Source: Photobacterium profundum SS9 (GTDB lineage: Bacteria > Pseudomonadota > Gammaproteobacteria > Enterobacterales > Vibrionaceae). Taken from it: a DNA stretch of 64,000 bases. Position 1 is the first letter of the stretch. Every line of letters begins with the position of its first letter. Positions 1 to 9,832 of this stretch are shown here, one piece after another. Position numbers and translations under genes: made by a program. The stretch lies in assembly GCF_000196255.1 (NCBI RefSeq), contig NC_006370.1, forward strand, positions 2,865,411 through 2,929,410, given 5' to 3'. The notes beneath the pieces are model-generated. The model was not told the origin of the DNA, searched no databases, and worked only from the letters and a program-made list of their open reading frames with translations.

Positions 1-633
1 AAATTTGTAAAGAAACACCCTGACATTACTTTCCACATTGGAGCCGCACATCCCGATGAGAATGGCGCTATTATCAAAAAAGGTCACTCTGACTTTTCTA
101 TTGTTGCGCAAGATGTAGAACGAGATAAAGATCTTATCGTTCTTCCAGCTTATAAATGGTCACTAAGCCTAATACTCCCATCGAATCACCCATTGAGAAA
201 AGAAAAAGACATAACTCTCGAAATGATCAGTAAATACAACCTGATTAGTTATGAATCGGGATCGACAGGGAAAATAGCGCAGGATAAAGCGTTTGCAGAA
301 CAAGGTATAAATCCAACTTACTTCATGACCGCTATGGATGTTGACGTAATAAAGCAATACGTAAGCATGGATCTTGGTATCGGTATAATTGCAACAATTG
401 CCGCTAAACAAATTTGCGACGGTGATATCGTTGCTATTCCTCTTAAAGGAATCATACCTGATTGCGACGCTTGGATTTGTTATAGCAGAAATGTCTTCTT
501 GCAAAAGCACATGTATGACTTCATTGAAAGCTTTGCTCCGCACTTGAAACAAGAAGTAATGGAAGTGATTGCACACTCAACGAACAATGAAATAGTTAAG
601 ATATCTCAAGAATTTGAGTTACCACGCTACTAA
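1..633 (+). CDS. CysB-family LysR-type transcriptional regulator (C-terminal part)
   Basis: The reading frame is open from the first base and ends at TAA 631-633, so the N-terminal helix-turn-helix lies outside the window. What remains (210 residues) is an effector-binding domain. It resembles CysB/Cbl closely in the segments TAMDVDVIKQYV, LGIGIIATIA and HMYDFIESFAPHL. Family knowledge: CysB-type regulators sense sulfur metabolites such as O- or N-acetylserine. The sequence is clearly diverged from typical vibrio CysB (which reads [20 protein letters not shown]), so I infer a paralog rather than CysB itself. It is convergent with the amidohydrolase operon. Its ligand cannot be told from sequence. 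Confidence 0.85.
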   Translation, partial: KFVKKHPDITFHIGAAHPDENGAIIKKGHSDFSIVAQDVERDKDLIVLPAYKWSLSLILPSNHPLRKEKDITLEMISKYNLISYESGSTGKIAQDKAFAEQGINPTYFMTAMDVDVIKQYVSMDLGIGIIATIAAKQICDGDIVAIPLKGIIPDCDAWICYSRNVFLQKHMYDFIESFAPHLKQEVMEVIAHSTNNEIVKISQEFELPRY

Positions 634-733
634 AAAAACCACTCAGGTACATAGTAGCAACTAGTATCTGAGTGGGCATTCATTCTATTAGATGACAAAC
701 ATGAGCGAATAGCTCAGTTAATCTGTCGCTAAG

Positions 734-1915
734 TTATTCTGTCGCTAGATTAATAAAGATCTGAGCGCCGACTAATAAGAAATCCTCATCGACAAAGTAA
801 GGGTTTGAATGCAGATAATTACAAATGCCCTTTTCCTTATTACCCGAACCTAAGAAGAACATAGCGCCACGCTTATCGTCTATCGCTTCAATCATCAAGC
901 TGAAATCTTCACTGCCAGTCATTGGTGTACAATTAGCATTAAGCAATTCAGATGGAACCGTTTGACTCGCAGCCTGAACAACACGGTTGTAAGCAAATTG
1001 ATGATTAATAATGGCAGGGTAACCACAATGAGTCATCGACGTTGTATAACCACGTAACTCACTTTGAGCAACAAGAGATGAAAAGCTATTTTTCAGCACC
1101 TGATCGGTTTCAGGATCCATTGAACGGATAGTGCCACGAGCTTGAACATTTGCAGCAACTGCATTTGGAATCGTACCACCATTAAACATCCCACAGACGA
1201 AAACAGCAGGCGAAAATGGATTCGTTTTCTTGGCTACAATATAGTCCATATCTTCAACGATACGTGCACCTTCACGAATAGCATCAAGGCCTTTATGTGG
1301 TGTTGAACCATGTGCTGATACACCTTGAATATCAAGTGTCCATGCACAGCCATATGAAGACATAATGCCGTTATTAACTAATACGGTGCCACATTCTTGT
1401 GCGGCGTCATTATGAAGGGCATAAACTTCATTAACACCATCCATACAACCAAGTTCAACCATTTTATTGGCGCCATCAACACGCATATCTTCTTCAGCCA
1501 TTTGGAAGATAAATCGAACATTGTGACGTAATTCTTCTTGGTTATTTGCCAAGTAATTTGCAGCAGTTAACGCAATAGTCATATGTGTATCATGACCACA
1601 GTTATGCGCACGGCCTTTATTCGTCGATGAATGCTCATTACACGTTAAGTCATCCATTTCAAGTGCATCCATATCGGCACGAAATGCAACCGTCTTCAAT
1701 GATGAATCAATAACCAGATCGGCTATAAAACCAGTATATCCATCATAAGACGTTACTTGATAGCCATAATCAACCATCAGTGATTTACAATATGTTGATG
1801 TTTCAACTTCTTCTCCTGATAATTCAGGAATCATATGAAGGTGACGACGGGTATTAATACTAAAATCTCGAAGTTCTAATACGTTTGCATTTAATTTGAA
1901 TTTACCTAGCGTCAT
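734..1915 (-). CDS. M20-family amidohydrolase (AbgA/AbgB/HipO-like metallopeptidase)
   Basis: A 393-residue zinc-dependent amidohydrolase of the M20D type. These enzymes cleave amide bonds of N-acyl amino acids or similar conjugates in the cytoplasm. Visible metal and catalytic motifs are DMDALEM near residue 81, NCGHDTHM (Cys106, His108, His111), the Glu pair at 141-142, His168 in the ALHND segment, and a GSED motif near the C-terminus. The length fits the family. The start overlaps the upstream membrane-protein stop by one base (TAATG on the minus strand), so translation is probably coupled. With two membrane proteins upstream, the operon may import a conjugated amino compound and hydrolyse it, in the manner of AbgT/AbgAB. 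The substrate is unknown. Confidence 0.85.
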   Translation of the reverse strand: MTLGKFKLNANVLELRDFSINTRRHLHMIPELSGEEVETSTYCKSLMVDYGYQVTSYDGYTGFIADLVIDSSLKTVAFRADMDALEMDDLTCNEHSSTNKGRAHNCGHDTHMTIALTAANYLANNQEELRHNVRFIFQMAEEDMRVDGANKMVELGCMDGVNEVYALHNDAAQECGTVLVNNGIMSSYGCAWTLDIQGVSAHGSTPHKGLDAIREGARIVEDMDYIVAKKTNPFSPAVFVCGMFNGGTIPNAVAANVQARGTIRSMDPETDQVLKNSFSSLVAQSELRGYTTSMTHCGYPAIINHQFAYNRVVQAASQTVPSELLNANCTPMTGSEDFSLMIEAIDDKRGAMFFLGSGNKEKGICNYLHSNPYFVDEDFLLVGAQIFINLATE

Positions 1916-2364
1916 TAAATAATACCTTTCATTGTGAAGCCGATTTGCGCGATAATTGATGCACCAAAGAAACAGCTAGTCGATACAACTAGGAATAAAA
2001 CAACAATTTTCCACGATAGCTTTTTAAGTTCTTCCATCTTCCCACCAACAGATAAGCCAGCGAAAGCAAGTAGCGGAACACAACAAGATAAGAAACCAAC
2101 TTTCCCAATTGAATCTAAGAAGAAAGTTCGAATAACAGTATCGGGTAAACAAATTGCAATACCAATAAGAGTTGCATATGCAAACGCAGGTAAAGGCGAA
2201 TTAATATAATGTTTTGTCACTAATGCTAAGAATACAATTACCGACATGGCAACGGCACTGTCCCACATACTGAATAAAGGTGTTCCCGTCGTTAATGTTT
2301 CAGTGAAAATAGCCAGAGCTAAAGCAAGGAACACAAATTTCATATCATGAATAGATTTAAGCAT
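1915..2364 (-). CDS. small integral membrane protein of the M20/DUF3100 operon
   Basis: 149 residues, almost entirely hydrophobic, with about four membrane segments (near 10-25, 35-50, 58-75 and 115-140) and no recognised catalytic motif. Its start overlaps the end of the preceding DUF3100-like gene by 8 bases, and its stop overlaps the amidohydrolase start by one, so the three genes form a tight operon. Inference: it is the second subunit of a two-part transporter with the DUF3100-like protein. A single ancestral protein split into two reading frames is also possible, but the good ATG start and overlapping arrangement favour two real subunits. Confidence 0.65.
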   Translation of the reverse strand: MLKSIHDMKFVFLALALAIFTETLTTGTPLFSMWDSAVAMSVIVFLALVTKHYINSPLPAFAYATLIGIAICLPDTVIRTFFLDSIGKVGFLSCCVPLLAFAGLSVGGKMEELKKLSWKIVVLFLVVSTSCFFGASIIAQIGFTMKGII

Positions 2365-3184
2365 TAGTCGTTACCTCTTTTTTGTTGCAAATTTTATACA
2401 TGTATTCAGCAAGTGGTAAGCCGATAAATGTAAGAGACAAGGCACCAATTACTGACGAAAGTAAATTAGATGCAGCCGCGATACTCAATGCTTGAGCGGC
2501 CATATCAGGGCTTAGCGTACTCACTAAAGCACCAGATGCTGCACTCAGCATCGAACCACTGCCAACGCCACTACCTGCGGCTAATGCCAATGGATGAAGA
2601 CCTGTCAGTGACCCAAGGCTACCCAATACGCTGAACCAAAGTGTACCAATCACTGAACCACAAAGATAAATAGCAAGAACACCAATATACTCTGGTGTAC
2701 CCGTACCATACTTCCCTTGAACAACGGCAATTGAGGGCTCACGGCTAATAGATGAACATGCACCAATGGCTTCACGGCCTAAACCAAACTTAACAGCAAG
2801 AGGAATCGCAATAAATATTGGTAATAAATTACCGAGTTCTTGGAAAATTAATGGCACACCAGCTTCTAAAATATTATCGATATTAGGGATAATCATTCCA
2901 GCATATTGAGTACCTAGAATTAAAAGGGAAAAGCCGACCATATTAGATGCAAATGATTCTTCTTTCTCAGTAAACACTTTTCCCCATAACTTTATTTTGT
3001 CTCGAACTATTACTAATGAAATAGCCATACCAATCATTACCGCAAATAACATTGGTAGAATTGGAATGGCTACTGAACCAAATGAAATAACTTGCTTACC
3101 TATTAACACCTGCGAAACAAAAATAACAGCCATAACAATGAGTGTCGTTTTTATAACGGGCATAAGATCTAATTTTTTTGTCAT
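2357..3184 (-). CDS. DUF3100-like multi-pass inner-membrane protein, probable transporter subunit
   Basis: 275 residues with about eight hydrophobic segments. A Gly/Ser-rich stretch near residues 195-225 (AAGSGVGSGSMLSAASG) looks like a discontinuous substrate-binding helix of a transporter. It resembles proteins annotated DUF3100, which are often encoded beside M20 amidohydrolases. It is the first gene of a three-gene minus-strand operon. No experimentally characterised homologue comes to mind, so transport is inferred from topology and neighbours only. The leader region holds no obvious CRP or sigma-54 site. Confidence 0.65.
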   Translation of the reverse strand: MTKKLDLMPVIKTTLIVMAVIFVSQVLIGKQVISFGSVAIPILPMLFAVMIGMAISLVIVRDKIKLWGKVFTEKEESFASNMVGFSLLILGTQYAGMIIPNIDNILEAGVPLIFQELGNLLPIFIAIPLAVKFGLGREAIGACSSISREPSIAVVQGKYGTGTPEYIGVLAIYLCGSVIGTLWFSVLGSLGSLTGLHPLALAAGSGVGSGSMLSAASGALVSTLSPDMAAQALSIAAASNLLSSVIGALSLTFIGLPLAEYMYKICNKKEVTTNA

Positions 3185-3458
3185 AATTAATCCCTCGCTT
3201 TAATTAAGCCGGATTATATTTGTGGATATTAATTCACATTGTGATGTAACGCTTATTACATTAGTCCAAAAAGTTATAACTTATTTTAAATTGAACAAAC
3301 AAACGCATCATTAACATTTTATGCTCATAACAAAGTACAACCGACAGATGCGATTAAACAAATACACGATATTAATGACATACTCATCATTAATAATAGC
3401 AACTAAGAATTATTCCTAGATATTGGTAATATCTCAGCATTATTTAAACAATAGTGAC
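3185..3458. other. AT-rich intergenic region upstream of the DUF3100/M20 operon
   Basis: About 270 bases between the divergently read start of the membrane-protein operon and the dispersed palindrome near topA. It should hold the operon promoter on the minus strand. A CRP-like pair of half-sites around 3231-3247 has the wrong spacing. I see no gene here. Confidence 0.5.
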
Positions 3459-3524
3459 TATACTAAGTCACCTCAAGATGATCGTTTCAGCAAGAATCCT
3501 GCATCTTGAAGTGTCTTGGGTATA
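3459..3524. repeat. dispersed palindromic element, full copy 1
   Basis: A 66-base imperfect inverted repeat. The arms are of the type TATACYAAGTCACCTCAAG and CTTGAAGTGTCTTGGGTATA around a centre containing CGTTTCAGCAAGAATCC. The same arms and centre recur at 8904-8970 and 11102-11168. It lies just beyond the topA terminator. Confidence 0.8.
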
Positions 3525-3534
3525 ATAATAAACG

Positions 3535-3559
3535 TAAAAAAAACCGCCTTTCGGCGGTT
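3535..3559 (-). terminator. Rho-independent terminator of topA
   Basis: Read on the minus strand: stem AACCGCC / GGCGGTT (3542-3548 with 3553-3559), tetraloop GAAA, followed by an uninterrupted run of about eight T. It starts a few bases after the topA stop. Confidence 0.9.
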
Positions 3560-3565
3560 ATTTTA

Positions 3566-6217
3566 TTAATCTTCTTTTTCGGCTTTTTCTTTCTTCGGCT
3601 TTTTTCGCTTATCGGTAATTTCCCACTTACCGTCAACGTAAAGACCGGTCCAGCCTGATGGCTTACCGTCGACTTCAGTACGAACGTAGTTCTCTTTGCT
3701 CTTACGGCTAAAGCGAACAACAGCCTCTCGACCATCCGGATCTTCTGTCGGCGCCTCTGCTAAGTAGTAAAACTTAGGCGATAAACGATCTTTAAAGCGC
3801 ACTAGTTCAGACACAAGCGGCGCACGTGTTTCACGCGATTTAGGGAAAGTACTTGCAGCCATAAACAAGCCTGAAGCACCGTCACGTAAAACGAAATACG
3901 CATTAGAATCTTGAGTACATGGAATCTCTGGTAAATGAACAGGATCTTCTTTAGGTGGTGCAATTTCACCATTCTTCAGAATCTTACGAGTATTCTTACA
4001 ATCTTCGTTCGTACAACCCATGTACTTACCAAAACGACCCGTTTTCAGTTCCATGTCTGAACCGCACTTGTCACATTCAATCAATGGTCCTTCATAGCCT
4101 TTCAGCTTGAATTCACCTTTTTCAACAATGTAACCATCACAGCTTGGGTTATTACCACAAACATGCAATTTACGATCTTGGTCAATTAGGTATGCATCCA
4201 TTGCGGTGTCACATTTCGGACAACGCTTTTTAGCACGTAATGCAGCAGTTTCAACGTCTTCTTCAAGCACGTTAACAATGCCGTCTTCATCACCTAAGTT
4301 AATCGTCTTTTTACAACGCTCTTTTGGCGGAAGTGCATAACCAGAACACCCTAGGAATACGCCAGTCGATGCTGTGCGAATACCCATTGGACGTGAACAT
4401 GTCGGACATTCAATATCAGTCACAACGATATTGTTTGGCTTCATACCACCTTCATCTTCATCTAACTCTGCTCTTTCAAGCTCAGTCGTGAAGTCGCTAA
4501 AGAAGTTATCAAGAACGGCTTTCCAGTTCTTTTCACCTTCAGCGATTTTATCAAGGTTGCCTTCCATGCGAGCGGTGAAATCAAAATCCATCAGATCTGG
4601 GAAACTTCCATCCAAACGATCTGAAACGATTTCACCCATTTTCTCTGCATAGAAACGGCGCTGATCTACACGTACATAACCACGATCTTGAATCGTAGAA
4701 ATGATTGATGCGTATGTAGAAGGTCGACCAATACCACGCTTCTCTAATTCTTTAACCAATGCAGCTTCTGTAAAGCGCGCTGGTGGCTTAGTGAAGTGTT
4801 GTTTAGGCTCAACGCCTTCTAATATCATGACATCGCCAACGTGAACGATAGGCAATGTCGTATCTTCATTCTTACCAGATGGACGCTGTACTAAAGTCCA
4901 ACCTGCAAAGCGCAAAATACGTCCTTTCGCTTTAAGCGTAAACTCATCAGCTTGAACCGTAATTGTGCTTGAATCGTATTTTGCTGGCACCATCTGACAA
5001 GATACAAACTGACGCCAAATTAAGTCGTATAACTTAACTGCATCCGCATCCATACCTTCAAGATTTTCAGCTTGTACTTCAACACTTGAAGGACGAATCG
5101 CTTCGTGCGCTTCTTGTGCATTTTTCTTGCTACCGTACTTTATCGCTTCTTTCGGGAGATAATTCTCACCGTATTCGCTACCGATAAATTCACGTGCAGC
5201 TACAACAGCATCATTCGATAAGTTGGTCGAATCGGTACGCATATAGGTAATATAACCCGCTTCATATAGACGCTGAGCCAAACCCATTGTACGTTTTACA
5301 CCGTAGCCAAGACGGGTACTTGCCGCTTGTTGTAGTGTTGATGTGATATAAGGTGCAGAAGGCTTGCTACTCGTTGGGCGATCTTCACGATCGACCACTT
5401 TATACTCTGCACTATCAAGTACAGATTTAGCCGCCATGGTTTGTGCTTCATTAACCGGACGGAAAGCTTTACCCGCCTGCTGAGAAACAATCAAACGCAG
5501 TGCATCTTTACCAACAGTCAATGTATTCGCATGAATGTCCCAGAACTCTTCTGGTGTAAACGCTTTAATTTCACGTTCACGTTCAACAATCAACTTTACC
5601 GCTACAGACTGAACACGACCAGCAGATAGACCACGGGCAACCTTCTTCCAAAGAAGAGGTGACACCATGAAACCCACTACGCGATCAAGAAAACGTCGAG
5701 CTTGCTGAGCGTTAACACCATCAATGTTCAGTTCACCAGGTTCTTCAAACGCCTGTTGAATTGCATTTTTAGTGATCTCATTAAATACCACTCGCTTATA
5801 ACGTGCATCATCACCACCGATGATCTCACGAAGGTGCCATGCAATAGCTTCTCCTTCGCGGTCCAAATCGGTAGCTAGGTAAATAAAGTCAGCATCGGCA
5901 GCAAGTTTTTGCAGTTCACTAACGACTTTTTCTTTGCCCGGAAGCACTTCGTAATGCGCATCCCAATCGTTATAGGGATCAACACCCATTTTTCCGATTA
6001 GAGACTTACGGTCTTTAATTTTCTTAAGACGCGCTTTTTCTTCAACGCTCAATCCTGCGGTTGATTGTGCTGCCGCTTTTTTTCCGGCATTACGTGCACC
6101 CGTTGGCAAATCACGTACGTGACCAACGCTTGACTTTACAATGAAGTCCTTGCCCAAGTACTTATTAATAGTCTTGGCTTTGGCAGGGGACTCCACAATA
6201 ACGAGAGATTTACCCAT
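3566..6217 (-). CDS. topA: DNA topoisomerase I (type IA)
   Basis: 883 residues, close to the usual length for proteobacterial TopA. It relaxes negative supercoils by transient single-strand breakage. The N-terminal Toprim domain begins with [17 protein letters not shown] and contains the acidic [13 protein letters not shown] motif. The active-site tyrosine lies in [14 protein letters not shown] at about residue 325. The C-terminus carries three four-cysteine zinc ribbons: CPTCSRPMG...[13 protein letters not shown]...CDGY and CDKCGSDME...CTNEDC. A final basic tail is rich in Lys. It is transcribed away from yciN and has its own terminator. The topA-yciN neighbourhood is conserved with enteric bacteria. 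Confidence 0.98.
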   Translation of the reverse strand: MGKSLVIVESPAKAKTINKYLGKDFIVKSSVGHVRDLPTGARNAGKKAAAQSTAGLSVEEKARLKKIKDRKSLIGKMGVDPYNDWDAHYEVLPGKEKVVSELQKLAADADFIYLATDLDREGEAIAWHLREIIGGDDARYKRVVFNEITKNAIQQAFEEPGELNIDGVNAQQARRFLDRVVGFMVSPLLWKKVARGLSAGRVQSVAVKLIVEREREIKAFTPEEFWDIHANTLTVGKDALRLIVSQQAGKAFRPVNEAQTMAAKSVLDSAEYKVVDREDRPTSSKPSAPYITSTLQQAASTRLGYGVKRTMGLAQRLYEAGYITYMRTDSTNLSNDAVVAAREFIGSEYGENYLPKEAIKYGSKKNAQEAHEAIRPSSVEVQAENLEGMDADAVKLYDLIWRQFVSCQMVPAKYDSSTITVQADEFTLKAKGRILRFAGWTLVQRPSGKNEDTTLPIVHVGDVMILEGVEPKQHFTKPPARFTEAALVKELEKRGIGRPSTYASIISTIQDRGYVRVDQRRFYAEKMGEIVSDRLDGSFPDLMDFDFTARMEGNLDKIAEGEKNWKAVLDNFFSDFTTELERAELDEDEGGMKPNNIVVTDIECPTCSRPMGIRTASTGVFLGCSGYALPPKERCKKTINLGDEDGIVNVLEEDVETAALRAKKRCPKCDTAMDAYLIDQDRKLHVCGNNPSCDGYIVEKGEFKLKGYEGPLIECDKCGSDMELKTGRFGKYMGCTNEDCKNTRKILKNGEIAPPKEDPVHLPEIPCTQDSNAYFVLRDGASGLFMAASTFPKSRETRAPLVSELVRFKDRLSPKFYYLAEAPTEDPDGREAVVRFSRKSKENYVRTEVDGKPSGWTGLYVDGKWEITDKRKKPKKEKAEKED

Positions 6218-6688
6218 AATGACTCTATTACGTCCTCGTGCTCGCTAAATTTTAAATAAAAACAAAAAGTTGCATGCTAAAAAAAAGAAAATTGGCACGT
6301 CAACGCTATTACAATATTGGGCTACTATTCAAGAAGGTCAACTGGTTTTTGAGAAAAACGAACTGTTTGCTCGCCCCTTCTACAGTTGTTAATGATACGT
6401 TAAAAATCAAAAACCCACTTTTAATTAGTCAAAATTCTGTTTAAAACTTCACTATATAGAGAGTAGATGAAGTAATTAAAGGCGCTAATCATTACCACCT
6501 CACAATAGCCTTTGACTATTCACGACCATGATTTTTAGTCATCGCTCACAGATTTTTCCCATAATTGCTTTTTGTTTAATCACTATTCAACATTTGAATG
6601 AAAATATACCCAGCGTTATTAAGGATTTGTTTTTTCCAAACAAGATGAATAAACTAATGTCGTATTTCTTCCAGAGACGTCATTCATC
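6218..6688. other. divergent promoter region topA/yciN
   Basis: 470 AT-rich bases between divergent genes. It must contain both promoters, but no single -10/-35 pair stands out enough to call. No open frame here looks like a gene, and I found no strong hairpin. Confidence 0.5.
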
Positions 6689-6937
6689 ATGAGCGATAAA
6701 AAATCAATTCCCCAAGACAGCCTTTTACTGATCGCCAATCAACTGATTCAAGATCACGATGCCTACATTACAGGCATGCGAGCAACATCCGTTGAAGAAA
6801 AATCTGATGTGCTGGTATTTAAAGGTGAATATTTCCTCGATGACAATGGTCTTCCGACCACCAATACAACTGCGGTATTTAACATGTTTAAATATCTAGC
6901 GCATAAGTTGTCACCCGAGTTTACTTTGCAAGATTAA
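6689..6937 (+). CDS. yciN: YciN family protein (DUF2498)
   Basis: 82 residues, soluble and acidic, matching the small YciN family by length, by its N-terminal SIPQDSLLLIANQLI and by the central VLVFKGEYFLDDNGLP. It sits beside topA as in enteric bacteria. Function unknown. It is followed by a hairpin at 7043-7062, which works better as a terminator for the opposite gene. Confidence 0.9.
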   Translation: MSDKKSIPQDSLLLIANQLIQDHDAYITGMRATSVEEKSDVLVFKGEYFLDDNGLPTTNTTAVFNMFKYLAHKLSPEFTLQD

Positions 6938-7034
6938 GCCGTAAATTGTTTGTTGACGCAAGGGATTATAAAAAAAATCGTTGTTAAAAAGTAAAAAACA
7001 ACGTTTATTTTTACGAATTATCACCTTGAAAATC

Positions 7035-7062
7035 AAAAAAACAACCCGCCAATAAGCGGGTT
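7035..7062 (-). terminator. terminator between yciN and the DUF805 gene
   Basis: Stem AACCCGC / GCGGGTT (7043-7049 with 7056-7062). On the minus strand it is followed by a T-rich run (TTGTTTTTTTG), giving a good terminator for the DUF805 gene. On the plus strand the tail is poor. Confidence 0.75.
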
Positions 7063-7091
7063 ATCATTCAATAAAAAAGTATTCAAACAGC

Positions 7092-7493
7092 TTACATATC
7101 GATGGTTATCGTTTCTTTTTTATCATCTTTCGTTGGGGTAGAACGCCCTTTTGGATCCGGACCGTATTGGTTGTCTCCTTTTATACCGTCGAGCATACCA
7201 AGTTCAACAATAACAAAAGCAGGACCAATTAAAGGTACAAAGGTCAACAACGCCCACCAAGCACTTTTATTACGATCATGCAGCCGCTTAATATTCAGCG
7301 CCAATGATGCCCAAAAGACAAAAAATAAAATAACCATAGCCAATATATTCAGCGCTTGATTATTGCCCATGTTACTTGGGCTTGTATACAAAAAGACAGG
7401 TAATGTAACCAAGAGAACAGGCAAGCTATATAACCAGTAATCACGTCGTCTTAATCGACCTTTAAAAGAAAACAGTGCCCACTTTTGATCCAT
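7092..7493 (-). CDS. DUF805 family inner-membrane protein
   Basis: 133 residues with the typical DUF805 opening (WALFSFKGRLRRRDYWLYSLP), three to four membrane helices, the family's RLHDRNKSAWW segment and a short hydrophilic tail ending in GPDPKGR. DUF805 proteins are small membrane proteins of unknown function. It is a single gene with its own terminator. Confidence 0.9.
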   Translation of the reverse strand: MDQKWALFSFKGRLRRRDYWLYSLPVLLVTLPVFLYTSPSNMGNNQALNILAMVILFFVFWASLALNIKRLHDRNKSAWWALLTFVPLIGPAFVIVELGMLDGIKGDNQYGPDPKGRSTPTKDDKKETITIDM

Positions 7494-7625
7494 CGAAAAA
7501 CCTTATTAACTACAATTATTTAACTAATACCATTCTGAATAAATAGATGGTCAGGGATGTGTCTATATTGGCATAATATCAGCTTAATAAAAGCACTCTG
7601 CCAACCATCAATATATTATCAGATA

Positions 7626-8687
7626 TTACATGAATGGGCGTTGACCACGGCTTACCCATTTCAATAACAAGTTATCTGCCGCTTCACCCGTTGCACCCGC
7701 TAATTTTTCTGCCAGTTTCTTACGTTGAACGAAACGAACATTTAATACTTCACGATCTTTACAAGCATGTGTAATGAAATCATCGCTTGTGCCGATTTCA
7801 TCAACAAGCCCTAGATTCAGTGCTTGATTACCAAACCAATGCTCACCGGTTGCCACTTTTTCAAGATCCAACTCTGGACGGTGAATCGCAATAAAGTCTT
7901 TGAACAAACCATGCGTTTCTTCAATTTCAACTTGGAATTTATCACGGGCTTTATCAGTATTTTCGCCAAACATTGTTAATGTACGCTTAAACTCGCCCGC
8001 TGTGATTTGTTCAAACTCAATATCATGCTTTTTCAGCACTTTGCTAAAGTTTGGTAGCTGAGCAATAACACCAATAGAGCCCACAATTGCAAAAGGCGCT
8101 GAAATAATTTTATCTGCCACACATGCCATCATGTAACCGCCACTAGCTGCTACTTTATCGACAGAAATCGTCAGCTTGATACCCGCAGATTTCAAGCGAT
8201 CAAGTTGTGAAGACGCTAAACCATAGCCATGTACCATACCGCCACCCGTTTCTAGGCGAAGCAATACTTCATCACCTTCAATCGCAACTGCAATAATGGC
8301 ACTGACTTCTTCACGTAAAGAAGAGACTTCACGCGCATCAATACTGCCGTGAAAATCAATGACAAATAAACGAGACTCACGAACATGAGACAAATCGCCT
8401 TCTTTAGCGGCTTTTTTAATTTCGTTCTGACGTGCTTTCTCTTTTTCTTTATCTTCTTTTTTTGTCGCTTTATCACGTGCTTTCAATAGCGGTTTATCAA
8501 ATAAGTGCTCTTCTAATTGATGAACCGTATTTTTATACTGCTCAGTTAAGTCTGTGACTTCTAATTCACCCTTTTGTGAACCGTGACGTCCGTTTAAACC
8601 TTTCGCTAAAACAAGGATACCGACAAGCGCAATAACGACTGTCGCAATCTTGGCTAAGAACAGCCCATAATCAAACAAAAATTCCAA
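7626..8687 (-). CDS. sohB: SohB, inner-membrane S49 family serine protease
   Basis: 353 residues, typical for SohB. An N-terminal membrane anchor lies at about residues 5-25, then a charged coiled region, then the S49 (signal peptide peptidase A-like) domain. The GGGMVHGYG loop and the nucleophile serine in KVAASGGYMMACVADKI at about residue 180 are visible. Family role: a periplasm-facing peptidase related to SppA; sohB was found as a multicopy suppressor of degP mutants in E. coli. A very Lys/Glu-rich linker occupies about residues 65-100. Synteny with yciK and topA supports the call. Confidence 0.95.
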   Translation of the reverse strand: MEFLFDYGLFLAKIATVVIALVGILVLAKGLNGRHGSQKGELEVTDLTEQYKNTVHQLEEHLFDKPLLKARDKATKKEDKEKEKARQNEIKKAAKEGDLSHVRESRLFVIDFHGSIDAREVSSLREEVSAIIAVAIEGDEVLLRLETGGGMVHGYGLASSQLDRLKSAGIKLTISVDKVAASGGYMMACVADKIISAPFAIVGSIGVIAQLPNFSKVLKKHDIEFEQITAGEFKRTLTMFGENTDKARDKFQVEIEETHGLFKDFIAIHRPELDLEKVATGEHWFGNQALNLGLVDEIGTSDDFITHACKDREVLNVRFVQRKKLAEKLAGATGEAADNLLLKWVSRGQRPFM

Positions 8688-8810
8688 TCTTAAGTCCTCG
8701 TTTTAATAAATTGATACCAATCACAGAATGATGGTCTTTTCCCATTGTAACCAAGTTGCCACCTGTACCGCTATCGCAATACAATAGAAAAGCAAAAGTA
8801 ATGTTTACTC

Positions 8811-8850
8811 TATATACCCAGCGACCTAAAAACACAGGATTCAGAGTGAC
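8811..8850. repeat. dispersed palindromic element, partial copy
   Basis: Begins TATATACCCAGCGACCT and continues with ACAGGATTCAGAGTGAC, the reverse orientation of the element's centre. The second arm is missing. Compare the similarly built partial copy at 55952. Confidence 0.55.
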
Positions 8851-8903
8851 CTTAGTGAGTAACTTGAGGATCTCTGTTATTGTTCACTTCGACTAAAAGT
8901 GAT

Positions 8904-8970
8904 TATACCCAAGCAGCTTTACGTGTGCAGATTTAGCGAGAGCCCTGCATCTTGAGGTAATTTGGGTATA
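8904..8970. repeat. dispersed palindromic element, full copy 2
   Basis: 67 bases bounded by TATACCCAAG and TTTGGGTATA with a central TTTAGCGAGAGCCCTGC segment. The right arm CATCTTGAGGTAATTTGGG matches the copies at 3459 and 11102. The left arm has diverged (CAGCTTTACGTG). Confidence 0.75.
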
Positions 8971-9002
8971 TTAATAATGACAAACCAATAAGGAAGTTAC
9001 AC

Positions 9003-9746
9003 GTGGAATATCAAATCGCTGCGGATTCTCTAAAAGATCGCGTCATTCTGGTCACTGGTGCTGGTGATGGCATTGGTCGTCAAGCAGCCATTAGTTATGC
9101 AGCACACGGTGCAACTGTTATTTTGCTTGGTCGTACCGTTGCGAAACTTGAAGCTGTTTATGATGACATTGAAACGCTAGGCTACAGCCAAGCTGCGATT
9201 ATCCCTCTCGACTTACGCGGTGCAACGAAGCAGCATTATATTGATATGGTTGAAACCATTTCGGATCAGTTTGGCCGCTTAGATGGTGTATTGCACAATG
9301 CTGGTTTACTTGGTGTATTAAGCCCATTTGATCAACTCGGTGAAGATACGTTTGATGATGTGATGCACGTTAACGTTAAAGCACAGTTTTTGATGACTCA
9401 AGCTATCATGCCACTGATCAAAAAGTCTGAAGATGGCCGTATTATTTTCACCTCTTCGACAGTCGGCCATGAAGGTCGTGCTTTTTGGGGCGCCTACTCT
9501 ATGTCAAAGTTTGCGACTGAAGGCATGATGGAAATTTTGGCCAATGAGATGTGTAATACAACGGTTCGCGTCAATGCGATTAATCCAGGCGGTACACGCA
9601 CAGGTATGCGCGCAAAAGCGTTTCCAGCTGAAGATTCAGGCCTATTAAAAACACCCAAAGACATTATGCCGTTGTACCTCTACTTAATGGGTCCAGAAAG
9701 CAAAGATGTGAATGGTCAGTGTATTGATGCACAGCCAAAAAGTTAA
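9003..9746 (+). CDS. yciK: YciK, short-chain dehydrogenase/reductase
   Basis: 247 residues with a Rossmann fold. The cofactor motif TGAGDGIG is near residue 19, the NAG motif is in LHNAGLLG, the catalytic serine is in FTSSTVGHEG, and the YSMSK catalytic Tyr/Lys pair is at about residue 163-167. The family is NAD(P)-dependent oxidoreductases; the YciK substrate is not established. A good GGAAG ribosome-binding site precedes the ATG. The position between sohB and rluB matches enteric synteny. Confidence 0.93.
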   Translation: MEYQIAADSLKDRVILVTGAGDGIGRQAAISYAAHGATVILLGRTVAKLEAVYDDIETLGYSQAAIIPLDLRGATKQHYIDMVETISDQFGRLDGVLHNAGLLGVLSPFDQLGEDTFDDVMHVNVKAQFLMTQAIMPLIKKSEDGRIIFTSSTVGHEGRAFWGAYSMSKFATEGMMEILANEMCNTTVRVNAINPGGTRTGMRAKAFPAEDSGLLKTPKDIMPLYLYLMGPESKDVNGQCIDAQPKS

Positions 9747-9780
9747 ATTTAAAGCAATCTAAAAAGACGATACATAACAA

Positions 9781-9806
9781 AAAGCCGACGTATACACGTC
9801 GGCTTT
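9781..9806. terminator. bidirectional terminator between yciK and rluB
   Basis: Stem AAAGCCGACGT / ACGTCGGCTTT (9781-9791 with 9796-9806) with a four-base loop. T-rich tails on both strands fit the convergent genes. Confidence 0.85.
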
Positions 9807-9832
9807 ATTATATCTGTTTGATAAGACGAATC

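Larger units (their letters stand above)
8688..9002. other. divergent region sohB/yciK with two repeat copies
   Basis: 315 bases holding the promoters of sohB (minus) and yciK (plus) and two members of the dispersed palindrome family (partial at 8811-8850, full at 8904-8970). No gene is seen. Confidence 0.6.

Noticed and set aside
1915..3184. Possible frameshift splitting one transporter into two reading frames
   Set aside because: Both frames have proper starts and stops, and the short overlaps are typical of coupled genes. A split cannot be excluded but is less likely.
3231..3247. CRP-like half sites upstream of the DUF3100/M20 operon
   Set aside because: TGTGG and TCACA are separated by eight rather than six bases, and the left half has a mismatch.
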